From Achromobacter anxifer (lineage in GTDB: Bacteria > Pseudomonadota > Gammaproteobacteria > Burkholderiales > Burkholderiaceae_B): a stretch of DNA of 64,000 bases. The stretch is taken from assembly GCF_903652925.1 (NCBI RefSeq), contig NZ_CAHLAR010000011.1:1-64000 (forward strand), written 5' to 3'. Numbering within the stretch: position 1 is the stretch's first letter; each line of letters starts with the position of its first letter. Shown here one piece after another: positions 10,246-19,301 of this stretch. A model generated the notes under the pieces. That model saw only the letters and a program-made list of their open reading frames with translations. It searched no databases and was not told the DNA's origin. The position numbers were made by a program, and so were the translations under genes.

Positions 10246-11155
10246 GGGACCGGCTTGCGGCCGCGGCGCCCGGCAGGCGCTGCACGGCGTCCAGCAGCCG
10301 GGCGGCGAATTCCTGCGCCGCGCGGCTGCGCGAGGCGTCCTTGCGCCACAGGATGGCCGCACGGCGGATGGTGGTCGGATCGGTCAGCGCGATGCTCTTC
10401 AATTCCGCTCCGGCGGCGCCGGCCGCATGCTCGGCCGCGATGGTTGCCAGTTCGCCTTGCCGGCACAGGTGGATCAGGGCGTCGACCGATTCCATCTCGA
10501 CCCGGACGTCGGGCGACAGCCCGGCCGTGGCGCAGGCGGCGTCTATCATTCGGCGCGTGGCGAAGCTGCGCGGCAGCAGGGCCAGGGGCACGCCCTCCAG
10601 GTCCCGCATGCGCAGGCTGCGCCGCGAGGCCAGCGGGTGCCGCTTGCCGACCACCACCTGCAGGCGTTCGTCGAACAGGGGCTGCGCCTCGATTTCCTCG
10701 CGCAGCGCCGGGTGGAAGGAAATGCCCAGGTCCAGCTGGCCGCCGACCAGCAGGTCTTCGATGGGGCCGGCGCGCAGGTCGCGCACCTGGATCTGGACCT
10801 TGGGGTAGGCCAGGCTGAAGCCGGCCACCGCATCCGGCACGAAGTGGGTCAGGAAGGTGGGAATGACGCCTATGGTCAGGGAGCCCGCCTGCAGGCCGGC
10901 CAGGTCCGCCAGGGCCATCTTGCCCGCCTCGACTTCCTGCAGCGCGCGGCTGGCGTGATCGCGCAGCACGCGGCCGGCCTGGGACAGGCGCAGGCCGCGG
11001 CCGATGCGGTCGAACAAGGGCATGCCCAGCTCTTCTTCCAGCTGCCGCAGGCCGTGCGACAGGGTGGACTGGGTGACGTGCAAGGCGTCCGCCGACCGGG
11101 TCAGGTGCTCGGTTTCCGCGACGCTGAGAAAGTAGCGGAGCTGGCGCATTTCCAT
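10229..11155 (-). CDS. LysR-family regulator of the catechol genes (CatR/BenM-like role)
   Basis: The 308-residue LysR protein starts MEMRQLRYFLSVAETEHL with the helix-turn-helix at about 18-40 (SADALHVTQSTLSHGLRQLE) and a substrate-binding domain from about 90. It is divergent from catB, the standard place of CatR-type activators that respond to muconate, so it probably controls catB-catA. The effector domain resembles CynR/CbbR-type members as well, so the inducer is inferred. A second ATG lies two codons inside. Confidence 0.75.
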   Translation of the reverse strand: MEMRQLRYFLSVAETEHLTRSADALHVTQSTLSHGLRQLEEELGMPLFDRIGRGLRLSQAGRVLRDHASRALQEVEAGKMALADLAGLQAGSLTIGVIPTFLTHFVPDAVAGFSLAYPKVQIQVRDLRAGPIEDLLVGGQLDLGISFHPALREEIEAQPLFDERLQVVVGKRHPLASRRSLRMRDLEGVPLALLPRSFATRRMIDAACATAGLSPDVRVEMESVDALIHLCRQGELATIAAEHAAGAAGAELKSIALTDPTTIRRAAILWRKDASRSRAAQEFAARLLDAVQRLPGAAAASRSPSPAP

Positions 11156-11198
11156 GGAGGAGATTCCTGGCGCAAAGCCAAATGGCTGTCGATTGTTG

Positions 11199-11221
11199 GA
11201 TATGTATTATTCGATCATATC
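11199..11221. promoter_or_regulatory. LysR-type binding site between the regulator and catB
   Basis: GATATG (11199-11204) and CATATC (11216-11221) are perfect inverted arms separated by 11 bases, matching the T-N11-A architecture of LysR boxes. The site lies 44 bases upstream of the LysR gene and 82 bases before catB, where a CatR-type activator would bind. Confidence 0.55.
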
Positions 11222-11302
11222 GAACGGTTAATGCAAAATAAATCATTGGATGCAAATCAGCCCCAGCCCTAACCTTCCCAGCATCATTCATGGCAGGGCT
11301 TT

Positions 11303-12541
11303 ATGACTTCTGTTGCAACCCAGACGCCGGCGCAGGCGCCGATCACGCTTGACGATGCCTCCTGGCGCATCGAGCGCATCCACGCGCGGATCGTCGACAT
11401 TCCGACCATCCGGCCCCACAAGTTTTCCTTCGGCGCCATCAACCGGCAAAGCCCGGTCATCGTGCAGCTCTGGCTGGCCAACGGCGCCTGCGGCTACGGC
11501 GAGGCGGCGACCATCGGCGGCCCCTCCTGGAACGAGGAGTCGCCCGAGACCATCCTGCATGCCATCCAGAACTACCTGGCGCCCGCCGTGGCCGGCGCCG
11601 ACGCGCGCCGGTTCGCCGAACACGTGCAGCGCTTTGACGCCGTCTGCAAGGGCAATGCGTTCGCCAAGAGCGCCGTTGAGATGGCGCTGATCGACGCGGT
11701 CGCGCGCAGCCTGGGCGTGCCGGTCTGGCAGCTATTGGGCGGAAAGCGGATCGAGCGCCTGCCGCTGGCGTGGACCCTGGCCAGCGGCGATTCGCAACGC
11801 GATCTGGAGGAAGCCGAGCAGATGATGCAGGCGCGCCGCCATCGCCTCTTCAAGCTCAAGATCGGCGCGCGCAGTCCGGCCGACGACGTGGCGCACGTGA
11901 CGCGCATCGCGCGCGGCCTGGACGGGCGCGCCAGCATGACGGTGGACGTCAATCAGGCCTGGGACGGCAACACCGCCCGCCAGTTCCTGCCGCAATTGGT
12001 GGAGGCAGGCGTCACCCTGATCGAACAGCCGGTGGCGAAGTGGGATGTGCAGGCCCTGCGCGAGGTGACGCAGTCGCTGGGCGGCGCCGCGCTGATCATG
12101 GCGGACGAGACCGTGTGCTCCGCGCAGGACGCCTTCATGCTGGCGTCGCAACGGGCCTGCCATGTGTTTTCCCTCAAGGTCGCCAAGCATGGCGGCCTGC
12201 TGCGCACGCGCGAAGTCGCGGCCGTGGCGCAAGCGGCCGGCCTGGGCTGGTACGGGGGAACCATGCTGGAGACCTCGCTGGGCAGCGCCGCTTCCGCGCA
12301 CGTGTTTGCCACGCTGTCGGACCAGCACCATGGCTGCGAGCTGTTCGGCCCGCAACTGCTGGTCGACGACATCGTCGAGCAGCCCATGGCGGTGCGCGAC
12401 TTCGAACTCGAATTGCCCGACGGCCCCGGCTTCGGCGTCGTCGTGGACGAAAAACGGCTGGATCGCTTCGACCGCGCCAGACAAGGATTAACGCCGGCGA
12501 CGGTCGATTTCGGCCGCCTTGGCGCGCCGGCCGCAACCTGA
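11303..12541 (+). CDS. catB: Muconate cycloisomerase
   Basis: The 412-residue enolase-superfamily enzyme converts cis,cis-muconate to muconolactone in the ortho branch of the beta-ketoadipate pathway. The catalytic KxK is FKLKIG (Lys184/Lys186), metal ligands lie at Asp215 in DVNQAW, Glu241 and Asp268, and the second-face lysine is in LKVAKHGG (about 292-295). It has about 20 extra N-terminal residues relative to the usual 370-380. It lies 43 bases before catA in a likely operon controlled by the divergent LysR gene. Other muconate-lactonizing subtypes are possible, but catA next to it supports CatB. Confidence 0.88.
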   Translation: MTSVATQTPAQAPITLDDASWRIERIHARIVDIPTIRPHKFSFGAINRQSPVIVQLWLANGACGYGEAATIGGPSWNEESPETILHAIQNYLAPAVAGADARRFAEHVQRFDAVCKGNAFAKSAVEMALIDAVARSLGVPVWQLLGGKRIERLPLAWTLASGDSQRDLEEAEQMMQARRHRLFKLKIGARSPADDVAHVTRIARGLDGRASMTVDVNQAWDGNTARQFLPQLVEAGVTLIEQPVAKWDVQALREVTQSLGGAALIMADETVCSAQDAFMLASQRACHVFSLKVAKHGGLLRTREVAAVAQAAGLGWYGGTMLETSLGSAASAHVFATLSDQHHGCELFGPQLLVDDIVEQPMAVRDFELELPDGPGFGVVVDEKRLDRFDRARQGLTPATVDFGRLGAPAAT

Positions 12542-12584
12542 GCCACCATTCCCCCGATCATTCAAAAAAAGCAGGAGACGCAGC

Positions 12585-13499
12585 ATGGCTGAATATACCC
12601 AGCAACAACTACTGGACCTGGTCAACAATTCCCAGGTCAATCCGGGCAACGACCGGGTGCGCGAGATCACGCAGCGCATCGTGTCGGACCTGTTCCGCGC
12701 GATCGACGATCTCGACATCAAGCCCGACGAGTTCTGGGCGGGCGTGGATTGGCTTGCCCGCCTGGGCGCCAGCGGCCAGATCGGCCTGATCACCGCCGGC
12801 CTGGGTTTTGACCGCCTGATCGACATCCGCGAGGAAGAGGCCGACGAGGCCGCCGGCCGCGCCGCCGGCACGCCGCGCGCGATCGAGGGCCCGCTCTACA
12901 TCGCGGGCGCGCCCCTGTCGGACGGCGAGACCCGCCTGGACGAGGATCCCGTGCGCGGCCAGGTCCTGGTCATGGAAGGGCAGGTGCGCGACGTGGACGG
13001 CAAGCCCGTCGCCGGCGCCCTGGTCGACGTGTGGCACGCCAACGAACTGGGCCGCTATTCGCACTTCGATCCGGACCAGAAGGACTACCATCTGCGCCGC
13101 AAGATCAAGACCGACGCGCAAGGCCGCTACCGCTTCCGCAGCTTCATTCCGCCGGGCTACGCGATTCCGCCCAACAGCCCGACCTCCGAACTGTTCGAAG
13201 GGCTGGGCCGTCATGGCAACCGTCCGGCGCACATCCACTTCCTGGTGGCCGCCGACGGCCAGCGCACCCTGACGACCCAGGTCAACATCCCGGGCGACAC
13301 CTTCCTGGATGACGATTTCGCCTTCGCCACGCGCGACGGCCTGGTGGTCGAGCTGCAGCCAGGCACGCCGCCGGCAGGCTACGAGAGCCTGGGCGTGAAC
13401 GAGCCCTTCACGCGGGTCTGTTTCGACTTCGTGATGCAGCCGGCGCTCGACGCCGACGAGGCCCGTCCGCAAGCCCGCATGGACCGCGCCACCGCCTAA
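12585..13499 (+). CDS. catA: Catechol 1,2-dioxygenase
   Basis: The 304-residue intradiol dioxygenase opens catechol to cis,cis-muconate. The N-terminal helical dimerisation domain (1-100) precedes the catalytic beta-sandwich, where Fe(III) ligands are visible: Tyr158 in GRYSHFDP, Tyr192 in PPGYAIP, and His216/His218 in RPAHIHF. The start at 12585 follows AGGAGA; the in-frame ATG at 12519 would overlap catB. It forms a catB-catA unit; catC (muconolactone isomerase) is not in the window. Confidence 0.93.
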   Translation: MAEYTQQQLLDLVNNSQVNPGNDRVREITQRIVSDLFRAIDDLDIKPDEFWAGVDWLARLGASGQIGLITAGLGFDRLIDIREEEADEAAGRAAGTPRAIEGPLYIAGAPLSDGETRLDEDPVRGQVLVMEGQVRDVDGKPVAGALVDVWHANELGRYSHFDPDQKDYHLRRKIKTDAQGRYRFRSFIPPGYAIPPNSPTSELFEGLGRHGNRPAHIHFLVAADGQRTLTTQVNIPGDTFLDDDFAFATRDGLVVELQPGTPPAGYESLGVNEPFTRVCFDFVMQPALDADEARPQARMDRATA

Positions 13500-13604
13500 G
13501 CGCCACCCGGGCGGCGCCCGCCGCGGCGCCGCCACCCCCGACACCACACAGAACAATCCCGCAGGCGCGAGGCCGGGACCGGCCGCGCCATGGAGACAAA
13601 CATC

Positions 13605-14951
13605 ATGACCGCTACCAACAGCTGGTCGATACCGACGCTGATCGACCAGGAGCGACTGGGCGCCTTCCAATGGCGCGTCCTCATCCTGTGTTTCCTGATC
13701 GCGTTGTTCGACGGATTCGATACGCAGGCCATCGCCTTCACCGGGCCCGCGATCCTGGCCGCCTTCAATCTGAAGGCCGGCGCGCTGGCGCCCATCCTGA
13801 CGGCGGGCATCGTCGGCATGACCGTGGGCGCGATGACCCTGGGCCTGATCGGCGACCGCATCGGCCGCCGCCCGGCCATCATGCTGGGCCTGGCCCTGTT
13901 CGGCCTGTCCACGCTGGCCACGGCCTGGGCCACCGACACGACCCACATCCTGGTGCTGCGCTTCATCGCCGGCCTGGGCATGGGCGGCTGCACCCCGGTG
14001 CTGCTGGCGCTGGCCGCCGAATACGGCCCGGCGCGCCTGCGCGGCGCCATCATGACCGGCGTGCTGCTGGGCCTGCCTGCCGGCGCCATGCTGGGCGGAT
14101 TGCTGGCCGCGCGCATGTTGCCCGTCATCGGCTGGGAAGGCATCTTCATAGTGGGTGGCCTGGCGCCGCTGGCGCTGCTGGCCGTCGCTGCGCTGATGCT
14201 GCCCGAGTCGCTTTACTTCAAGGCCACGCGCCGCGATCCGGAAAGCCAGCGCTACATCGCGCGCATCCTGTCGGCCATATCGAGCCGCAAGCTGGGCGCC
14301 GACACGCAGTTCACCGTGCCGGAGGAATCCGTTGCGCGGGCCGGCGTGGGCGCGCTGTTCTCGGATGGCCACGGCGCCAAGACCGTGGCGATCTGGGCGG
14401 TGTACCTGCTGAACTGGGTCGCCTGGTTCATGCTGCTGTCCTGGCTGCCCACGGTGCTGAAGGCCGCGGGCTTGCCCGCCGAGCAGGCGCCCATGGGCAC
14501 CGTCATCGTCAACGCCGTCTTCATCATCTGCGCGATTCCGCTGTCCTTCGTGCTGCCGCGCGTCAACACCCGGCGGCTGCTGGGCGGCATGTTCGCGCTG
14601 GGTATCGCGGTGGCCGTCGGTTTGAGCCAGGCGGGCACCAACTGGACGCTGGTCTTCATCCTGGTCGGCGCGGCGGGCTTCGGCATAGGCGGGCAGCAGA
14701 TCGCGCTGAACTACCTGGTCGTGGGCGCCTATCCCACCGCTTTGCGCGCCACCGCCACCGGCTGGGCCATCGGCATGGGCCGCGCGGGCGCGATCGCGGG
14801 TTCGGCCATCGGCGGCAGCTTCCTGGCCTGGGGCGGACCGTCGGGATTCTTCATCGCGCTTGCCATCCCCCTGGCGGTCGCGGCCCTGGCGGTGCTGAGC
14901 CTCAAGCTCAAGCACGCGCGGCCGGACGGCGCGCTTTCGGCGGCGCATTGA
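13605..14951 (+). CDS. MFS aromatic-acid:H+ symporter (BenK/MucK-like)
   Basis: The 448-residue protein has twelve predicted membrane helices and the AAHS-family signature DGFDTQAIAFTGPAI in the first helix, plus GDRIGRRPAIM between helices 2 and 3. Relatives carry benzoate, muconate or hydroxybenzoates into the cell. GGAGA eight bases upstream favours the ATG at 13605 over the one at 13590. It sits between catA and benD, so benzoate or a close aromatic acid is the likely substrate. Confidence 0.8.
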   Translation: MTATNSWSIPTLIDQERLGAFQWRVLILCFLIALFDGFDTQAIAFTGPAILAAFNLKAGALAPILTAGIVGMTVGAMTLGLIGDRIGRRPAIMLGLALFGLSTLATAWATDTTHILVLRFIAGLGMGGCTPVLLALAAEYGPARLRGAIMTGVLLGLPAGAMLGGLLAARMLPVIGWEGIFIVGGLAPLALLAVAALMLPESLYFKATRRDPESQRYIARILSAISSRKLGADTQFTVPEESVARAGVGALFSDGHGAKTVAIWAVYLLNWVAWFMLLSWLPTVLKAAGLPAEQAPMGTVIVNAVFIICAIPLSFVLPRVNTRRLLGGMFALGIAVAVGLSQAGTNWTLVFILVGAAGFGIGGQQIALNYLVVGAYPTALRATATGWAIGMGRAGAIAGSAIGGSFLAWGGPSGFFIALAIPLAVAALAVLSLKLKHARPDGALSAAH

Positions 14952-14971
14952 GCTGCAAGGACGAGTCAATC

Positions 14972-15760
14972 ATGAGCACACATCAACGTTTCGAGGGCCT
15001 GGTGGCCCTGGTCACCGGCGCCGCCCAGGGCGTGGGCCGGGCAACGGCCCGGCGCCTGGCGGCCGAAGGCGCGCACGTCGTGGCGGTGGACCGGGCAGCC
15101 GAGCAGGGCGCCGCCGTCGCCGAGGAAATCCGCGCGGCGGGCGGGCGCGCCAGCTTCGTCGAGGCCGACCTGGAAACCCATGCGGGCGCGCAATCCATGG
15201 TGCGCGCGGCGCTGGAAGTCAACGGCCGCATCGACGTGTCGGTGCACAACGTCGGCGGCACGATCTGGACCCGGCCGTTCTGGGAGTACACGCCCGAGCA
15301 GATGCAGCGCGAGGTCAACCGCTCGCTGTGGCCCACGCTGTGGTCCTGCCGCGAGGTCATACCGGTGATGCGGGCGCAGGGCGCGGGCGCCATCGTCAAC
15401 GTGGGTTCCAACGCCACGCGCGGCATCTACCGCGTGCCGTACTCGGCCTCCAAGGGCGGGGTGCATGCGGCCACCGTCTGCATGGCGCTGGAGCTGGCGA
15501 AATCGGGCGTGCGCGTCAATTGTGTGTCGCCAGGGGCGCTGGACAACGGCGTGCGCGCGATCCCGCGCAACCACGAAGCGCCGTCCGCGCAGGATACGGC
15601 GTGGATGAGCGAGATGTATGCCTCGTGCCTGCGCGACACGCCGCAGGACCGGCTGGGCCAGGCTGAGGAAGTCGCCGCCGCGATCTGCTTCATGGCCGCG
15701 CCAGAAGCCTCGTACATCACCGGGCAGATCATGTACGTGGCCGGCGGCGACATAGGCTGA
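14972..15760 (+). CDS. benD: Benzoate cis-diol dehydrogenase (BenD-like SDR)
   Basis: The 262-residue short-chain dehydrogenase has the NAD-binding TGAAQGVG, the NVGG motif, and the catalytic Ser/Tyr-x3-Lys in VPYSASKGG. Its central region (SVHNVGGTIWTRPFWEY) and C-terminal AGGDIG resemble BenD, which oxidises 1,6-dihydroxycyclohexadiene-1-carboxylate to catechol. It lies 20 bases after the transporter gene in the catB-catA-MFS operon. The benABC dioxygenase that makes the substrate is absent here. A related cis-diol dehydrogenase role is possible. Confidence 0.78.
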   Translation: MSTHQRFEGLVALVTGAAQGVGRATARRLAAEGAHVVAVDRAAEQGAAVAEEIRAAGGRASFVEADLETHAGAQSMVRAALEVNGRIDVSVHNVGGTIWTRPFWEYTPEQMQREVNRSLWPTLWSCREVIPVMRAQGAGAIVNVGSNATRGIYRVPYSASKGGVHAATVCMALELAKSGVRVNCVSPGALDNGVRAIPRNHEAPSAQDTAWMSEMYASCLRDTPQDRLGQAEEVAAAICFMAAPEASYITGQIMYVAGGDIG

Positions 15761-15774
15761 AGGCCGGGCTGGCC

Positions 15775-16725
15775 TTAGCGGGACTCGCTCGCGTTCGCCA
15801 GCCAGTCCAGGAAATCGCGGCCGGGTCCCTGGTCGCGCGCGATCGCGCCGATGGGCTGGAACGAGCCCGGCGAGTCGATGCGCACGCGCTGGAAATGGCC
15901 GTGCTGCATGTACCAGTTGCCCAGGGTTTGCGGCACCATCGCCAAGGCCTGCTGGGCCTGCATGACGGCGATGAGCAGGGGCATGGGCGGCGCGGCGCTG
16001 CTCAGCCTGCATAGCCGGGGCACCACGCCGGCGCGTTCGAAGAAGGCCTTGAACACCGCGTGGATGGCCAGTTCCGGCCGCGGTTCGATCCACAGCTGGG
16101 AAGCCACCTGCGCCAGCGTCGGCGCGCCATCCATGGCCAGCAGCGGATGGCCGGCGGCGGCCACGATGACCGCCGCGTCCTGCTGCAGCGGCACGAACTC
16201 CAGGCCGGCGGGCACCGCTTCCGGGCGCCGGCACAGCAGCATGTCCAGGCTGCCGCTGGCGGCTTGCGGCAGCAGCTGTTCGCGGCTGCCTTCCACGATT
16301 TCCACTTGCAGTCCGGGCCGCGCCTTCATGTAGGCGGGCAGGCGCTCGGCCAGCAGGCCGCCGGTGGCGGCGGGGATGGCGCCCAGGCGCAGATTGCCCG
16401 TGGCGCCCTGGCGCAGCGCGGCGACCGAGTCCGTGGAGGCGCGCAGCGTCGTCAGCATGCTGCGGGCGCATTCGGCCATGAGCTGGCCGCTGCGGGTGGT
16501 GCGCATGCCCCGGGCGTGGCGCTCGAACAGCTGTACTTCCAGCAGATCCTCGATGTCAGCCAGGGCGTGGGTGGCGGCCGGCTGGCTCAGGCCGATGTGG
16601 CTGGCGGCCTGTTGGATGCTGCCCAGGTCGGCGATGCTGGCGAGCAATTGCAGATGGCGCAGGCGGCCCTTGGCCAGCAGGCGGGACAGCAGGGTGGCGG
16701 GAGCGACGTCCATGGCGCGCGTCAT
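15775..16725 (-). CDS. LysR-family transcriptional regulator
   Basis: The 316-residue protein has a LysR/GbpR-like N-terminus (KGRLRHLQLLASIADLGSIQQAA, then LSQPAATHALADIE) and an effector domain ending DFLDWLANASESR. It is divergent from the Bug-receptor gene at 16842, its likely target together with the M20 gene. The start is uncertain: ATGs at 16725 (chosen), 16713, 16758 and 16812 are in frame, and none has a strong ribosome-binding site. The longest form would reach almost to the divergent start codon. Confidence 0.78.
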   Translation of the reverse strand: MTRAMDVAPATLLSRLLAKGRLRHLQLLASIADLGSIQQAASHIGLSQPAATHALADIEDLLEVQLFERHARGMRTTRSGQLMAECARSMLTTLRASTDSVAALRQGATGNLRLGAIPAATGGLLAERLPAYMKARPGLQVEIVEGSREQLLPQAASGSLDMLLCRRPEAVPAGLEFVPLQQDAAVIVAAAGHPLLAMDGAPTLAQVASQLWIEPRPELAIHAVFKAFFERAGVVPRLCRLSSAAPPMPLLIAVMQAQQALAMVPQTLGNWYMQHGHFQRVRIDSPGSFQPIGAIARDQGPGRDFLDWLANASESR

Positions 16726-16841
16726 TAAGCTATTCAAAACTCGAATATATCCACGCATTAATGTATTTGAAATAAGGATATGCCCTGGCCACAATGCAGC
16801 GATTCCGTTCATCGCTTCCGTTCCCCAGGAGTGGCTGGTTC

Positions 16842-17825
16842 ATGAAGTCCCGTCTGCTGCATGCCCTTGTTTGCGCCGTAACTTTCAGCGCCTCTTCCCT
16901 GGCAGTCGCCCAGGGCGACTATCCCTCCCAGCCGGTGCGCCTGATCGTGCCGTTCGCGCCGGGCGGCTCCACCGACGCGCTGGCCCGCGCCGTGGCCGAC
17001 GGCCTGCGCAAGGAACTGGGCCAGAGCGTGGTGGTGGAAAACCGCGCCGGCGCGGGCGGCCTGCTGGGCACCGAGGCGGTGGCGCGGGCGGAACCCGACG
17101 GCTACACGCTGGGCATGGCCACGGTCAGCACCATGGCCGTCAATCCCCTGCTGTACGGGACCAAGCGCGTGGATCCCGAGAAGCAGCTCAAGCCGGTGGC
17201 CTCGGTCGCGACGGTGCCGGTCGTGTGGATGGTGAATCCGGCGTTCCCGGCGCAGGACTTCGCGCAGTTCCTGGCCGAACTGCGCGCGCATCCGGGCAAG
17301 TATTCCTATGGTTCGCCCGGCGTCGGCTCGCTCGGCCATCTGAACCTGGCGGCCATGAACGCCGACCTGAAGGTCGACGTGCTGCACGTGCCGTACCGCG
17401 GCATGGGGCCGGCGCTGACCGCCGCGGTGGGCGGCGAAGTGCAGGTGCAGCAGGATCAGTACGCGTCGGCGCAATCGCTGGTCAAGGCCGGCAAGCTGCG
17501 CGCCATCGCCGTGTCCGCGGCGGCGCGGCTGCCGGAAATGCCGGATCTGCCGACCCTGGCGGAACTGGGCTACCCGCAGCTGAACGCGCTGGGCCAGACC
17601 TGGTTCGGCCTGGTGGCGCCGGCCGGTACGCCTGACGCGGTGGTGCAGCGCCTGAACCAGGCGGCGGTGCGCGCGTTGGCGGATCCGGCGCTGGTGCAGC
17701 GACTGGCAGGCATGGGCGCGCAGGCCGACGCGGGCACGCCGCAGGCGTTCGCCGAGCGCATCTCGCAGACGCTGGCCGCCAACCGCAAAATCATTGAAAC
17801 TGCCGGTATCAAGCTCGACGAGTGA
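16842..17825 (+). CDS. Bug-family periplasmic solute receptor (TTT substrate-binding protein)
   Basis: The 327-residue protein has an N-terminal signal peptide ending SSLAVAQG and the Bug signatures YPSQPVRLIVPFAPGGSTD and VENRAGAGG, followed by PDGYTLGM. Such proteins bind carboxylated solutes and often lack linked membrane genes in Bordetella and Achromobacter, as here. AGGAG lies upstream of the ATG. The gene is followed after 43 bases by an M20 hydrolase, so the ligand may be an acyl-amino acid or aminobenzoyl-type compound. Confidence 0.88.
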   Translation: MKSRLLHALVCAVTFSASSLAVAQGDYPSQPVRLIVPFAPGGSTDALARAVADGLRKELGQSVVVENRAGAGGLLGTEAVARAEPDGYTLGMATVSTMAVNPLLYGTKRVDPEKQLKPVASVATVPVVWMVNPAFPAQDFAQFLAELRAHPGKYSYGSPGVGSLGHLNLAAMNADLKVDVLHVPYRGMGPALTAAVGGEVQVQQDQYASAQSLVKAGKLRAIAVSAAARLPEMPDLPTLAELGYPQLNALGQTWFGLVAPAGTPDAVVQRLNQAAVRALADPALVQRLAGMGAQADAGTPQAFAERISQTLAANRKIIETAGIKLDE

Positions 17826-17868
17826 TCCGACCGGTTTTTTCCCCGCCATACCAGCCACAGGAGAAACA

Positions 17869-19293
17869 ATGGGTGCCATCGACAAACTTGCGCCGTTCAT
17901 CGACGCGCGCGGCGAGCGCTACGCGGAACTGAGCGACCGCATCTGGAGCCTGGCCGAACTGCGCTACGACGAACACAAGTCCGCCGAGCTGCACATCGCC
18001 ATGCTGGAAGAAGCCGGCTTTCGCGTCACGCGCGACGCCGCCGGCATCCCCACCGCCTTCGTGGCCGAGGCCGGCAGCGGCGGCCCGGTGATCGGCATCC
18101 TGGGCGAGTACGACGCGCTGTCCGGCCTGAGCCAGGAAAGCGGCGCCTATGCCTGCCTGCCGTCGCCCGAAACGCCGAACGGCAATGGCCACGGTTGCGG
18201 CCACCATCTGCTGGGCACGGCCGCGCACTTCGCCGCGGTGGCGGTCAAGGAATTCCTGGAGGCCAACGGCCTGCCCGGCACTATCCGCTTCTATGGCTGT
18301 CCGGCGGAAGAGGGCGGCTCGGGCAAGACCTTCATGGCGCGCGCGGGCCTGTTCGACGACGTGGATGCCGCGCTGACCTGGCATCCCGCGTCGCACACCG
18401 GCATCTTCCATCAATCGTCGCTGGCCAATATCCAGGCCTATTTCCGCTTCCGCGGCGTCGCCGCGCACGCGGCGAACTCGCCGCATCTGGGCCGCAGCGC
18501 GCTGGACGCGGTCGAGCTGATGAACGTGGGCGTGAACTATCTGCGCGAACACATGGTGCCGGATGCGCGGGTGCATTACGCCGTGACCAATAGCGGCGGC
18601 ATCTCGCCCAACGTGGTGCAGGCCCGCGCCGAGGTGCTGTACCTGGTGCGAGCGCCGATCAATTCGCAGGCCGCTGAACTGTACGAACGCGTGCAGAACG
18701 TGGCGCGCGGCGCGGCGCTGATGACGGGCTGCGAACTGGAAATCGTGTTCGACAAGGCCTGCTCGAACTACATCCCCAACGGCGTGCTCAACCAGGTCAT
18801 GTACGACAACATGCTGGCATTGCAGGGGCCGGATTACACCGCGGGCGAGCAGCAGGCCGCGCGCCGCATGTGGGACGCGATTTCCGCCGACGACATCGAC
18901 AACGCGGGCAAGAACCTGGGCGCGGTGCTGCGCAATCCCACGCCGCTGTTCACGGGCGTGGCGCCGTACGAGCCCGGCAAGGCCGAGATCACCTACGGTT
19001 CCACCGACGTGGGCGACGTCAGCTGGGTCACGCCCACCGCGCAATGCTGGGGCGCCTGCTATGCCTACGGCACGCCATTCCATTCGTGGCAGATGGTGGC
19101 GCAGGGCAAGATGTCCATGGCGCACAAGGGCATGGTGCACGCGGCCAAGATCATCGCGGCAACGGCCGCCGATCTGTACACGCAACCCGAGGCGCTGGCT
19201 CGCGCCAAGGAAGAATTGGTGGAGACGCGCCGCGGACAGCCTTACGTCTGCCCGATACCGGCGGACGTCTTGCCGTCTTTCATGAGGAAGTAG
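17869..19293 (+). CDS. M20 amidohydrolase (AbgB-like)
   Basis: The 474-residue cytoplasmic M20-family metallohydrolase has GILGEYDALSGLSQ, the metal-binding GHGCGHHLLGT (about 107-117) and PAEEGGSGKTF. The sequence around DVGDVSWVTPTAQ and the overall length match AbgB, a subunit of p-aminobenzoyl-glutamate hydrolase, and related amidohydrolases; no AbgA partner is next to it. A GGAG lies upstream of the ATG. It is probably cotranscribed with the Bug receptor, suggesting uptake and hydrolysis of one amide substrate. Confidence 0.8.
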   Translation: MGAIDKLAPFIDARGERYAELSDRIWSLAELRYDEHKSAELHIAMLEEAGFRVTRDAAGIPTAFVAEAGSGGPVIGILGEYDALSGLSQESGAYACLPSPETPNGNGHGCGHHLLGTAAHFAAVAVKEFLEANGLPGTIRFYGCPAEEGGSGKTFMARAGLFDDVDAALTWHPASHTGIFHQSSLANIQAYFRFRGVAAHAANSPHLGRSALDAVELMNVGVNYLREHMVPDARVHYAVTNSGGISPNVVQARAEVLYLVRAPINSQAAELYERVQNVARGAALMTGCELEIVFDKACSNYIPNGVLNQVMYDNMLALQGPDYTAGEQQAARRMWDAISADDIDNAGKNLGAVLRNPTPLFTGVAPYEPGKAEITYGSTDVGDVSWVTPTAQCWGACYAYGTPFHSWQMVAQGKMSMAHKGMVHAAKIIAATAADLYTQPEALARAKEELVETRRGQPYVCPIPADVLPSFMRK

Positions 19294-19301
19294 ATAGATG
19301 C

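Noticed and set aside
10094-11272. Plus-strand 392-codon frame over the LysR gene
   Set aside because: It lies fully antisense to a clear LysR protein and has low-complexity composition.
12609-14969. 786-codon antisense frame over catA and the transporter
   Set aside because: No domain is present; it is a shadow of two well-supported genes.
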